7,257 bases of DNA from an uncultured Bacilli bacterium (GTDB lineage: Bacteria > Bacillota_I > Bacilli_A > RF39 > UBA660), in the NCBI GenBank assembly GCA_934102255.1, contig CAKOSN010000053.1:1-7257 (forward strand), written 5' to 3'. The translations under genes and the position numbers were made by a program. The notes beneath the pieces were generated by a model. It saw nothing but the letters and a program-made list of their open reading frames with translations, ran no database searches and was not told the origin of the DNA. Below, in pieces: positions 6,936 through 7,257 of the stretch (position 1 is the stretch's first letter; every line of letters starts with the position of its first letter).

Positions 6936-7021
6936 TGGAATATAAAGAAAAATTATCCGTAGTAGAAGGACAATACGATGAACTTCCAGAAAAAGTGCAA
7001 TCTAAATATTTTAATAAATAA
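6935..7021 (+). CDS. 28-residue small protein coupled to the permease gene
   Basis: ATG at 6935 shares its A with the permease stop (TAATG), and AAGGAG at 6921-6926 stands 8 nt upstream, a full-strength ribosome site. The ORF has 28 codons and ends with TAA at 7019-7021, directly before the operon terminator. The product begins MEYKEKLSVVEGQYDELPEK and ends SKYFNK. It is soluble, rich in Glu, Lys and Tyr, and has no membrane segment, cysteine or signal peptide, so it does not resemble the small membrane protein VraH associated with VraDE. I recognise no family. It could be a regulator or accessory of the transporter, or the remaining N-terminus of a lost gene. The ribosome site and coupling support translation; the function is unknown. 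Confidence 0.6.
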   Translation: MEYKEKLSVVEGQYDELPEKVQSKYFNK

Positions 7022-7022
7022 T

Positions 7023-7054
7023 AAAGATAGATTTTAGATAGTCTATCTTTTTTT
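7023..7054 (+). terminator. Terminator at the end of the Bce-type operon
   Basis: A 9-bp stem pairs 7023-7031 (AAAGATAGA) with 7042-7050 (TCTATCTTT) around a 10-nt loop, with Ts running to 7054. It starts one base after the stop of the 28-residue ORF, placing that ORF inside the operon transcript. A competing small hairpin (GATAG-T-CTATC, 7037-7047) shares the right arm. Confidence 0.75.
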
Positions 7055-7058
7055 AATA

Positions 7059-7086
7059 TAAAAAATAACCTATTCAACTTAGGTTA
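7059..7086 (-). terminator. Terminator of the minus-strand XRE-type gene
   Basis: Read on the minus strand, TAACCTA (7086-7080) pairs with TAGGTTA (7072-7066) around a 7-nt loop and is followed by a run of Ts (7065-7060). The gene's stop codon forms the first three bases of the stem. It lies back to back with the Bce operon terminator. Confidence 0.7.
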
Positions 7087-7257
7087 CTTCTTCTTTTCAT
7101 CTACTCGTGTAAAATTCGTTTTATGACTAGAATCGTATTTTAGTAATTCTGATGCAGTCATTTTTAACTTACGATCAATATTTTTGTTCATACCTTCTGC
7201 TATCTTATCAAGCATTTCAATCGTAGGTTTTCTTTTACAATTTTCTAATTCATTTAT
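7084..7257 (-). CDS. XRE-family helix-turn-helix regulator, C-terminal part (5' end beyond the window)
   Basis: An open frame on the minus strand enters at 7257 and stops at 7084-7086, giving 57 residues. It begins INELENCKRKPTIEMLDKIA, the recognition-helix end and following helices of a Cro/C1-type (XRE) DNA-binding domain, compared with the usual pattern SxIxxxExGKRxPTxxxLxKIA. After that come a Lys-rich stretch, MTASELLKYD, and a polar tail ending DEKKK. The missing upstream part should hold the first HTH helices. The full protein is probably a small single-domain regulator. It converges on the Bce operon and shares no promoter with it, so a regulatory link is not implied. The Cys in ENCKRK, where Gly is usual, is a minor oddity. 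Confidence 0.75.
   Translation of the reverse strand: MNELENCKRKPTIEMLDKIAEGMNKNIDRKLKMTASELLKYDSSHKTNFTRVDEKKK

Overview
This is an AT-rich bacterial window using the standard bacterial code: tryptophans are TGG, and TGA closes the response-regulator gene. Together with strong AAGGAG-type ribosome sites, extended -10 promoters (TGnTATAAT), a YugI/CvfD-type S1 protein and a Bce-type resistance module, this points to a low-GC Firmicute (Bacilli, Erysipelotrichia or Clostridia-like). UGA used as a stop argues against Mycoplasma/Spiroplasma-type lineages. I cannot name the species.

Layout. (1) 1-450: a promoter, a short S1-domain RNA-binding protein starting with TTG, and its terminator. (2) 451-709: a very AT-rich spacer with one doubtful 8-codon ORF and the promoter of the next gene. 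(3) 710-2200: an M3-like (oligoendopeptidase F-type) zinc metallopeptidase, split by a -1 frameshift at a six-T run just after its zinc ligands and closed by a strong terminator that contains its stop codon. (4) 2268-7054: a complete Bce-type antimicrobial-peptide sensing and resistance module. It comprises an OmpR-family response regulator, an intramembrane-sensing histidine kinase, an ABC ATPase and a 10-TM FtsX-like permease, followed by an unlisted 28-residue ORF joined to the permease by a TAATG overlap, then a terminator. (5) 7059-7257, minus strand: the 3' end of an XRE-type helix-turn-helix regulator, converging on the module with its own terminator.

How the genes work together. By analogy with characterised Bce systems, the permease would bind a peptide antibiotic or its lipid-cycle target complex and signal to the kinase, which has almost no extracellular sensor. 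The kinase would phosphorylate the regulator, which would activate the transporter genes. Near-identical TTACA-N4-TGTAA boxes lie ahead of both the regulator/kinase pair and the transporter pair. This matches the known BceR-type operator and suggests that both halves are controlled by the same regulator, including its own gene.

The most unusual points are the 28-residue peptide ORF coupled to the permease, a second inverted repeat in the regulator promoter next to the BceR-type box, and the frameshift in the peptidase at a T TTT TTG heptamer. The core transporter/two-component system is a known type. I see no convincing wholly new system.
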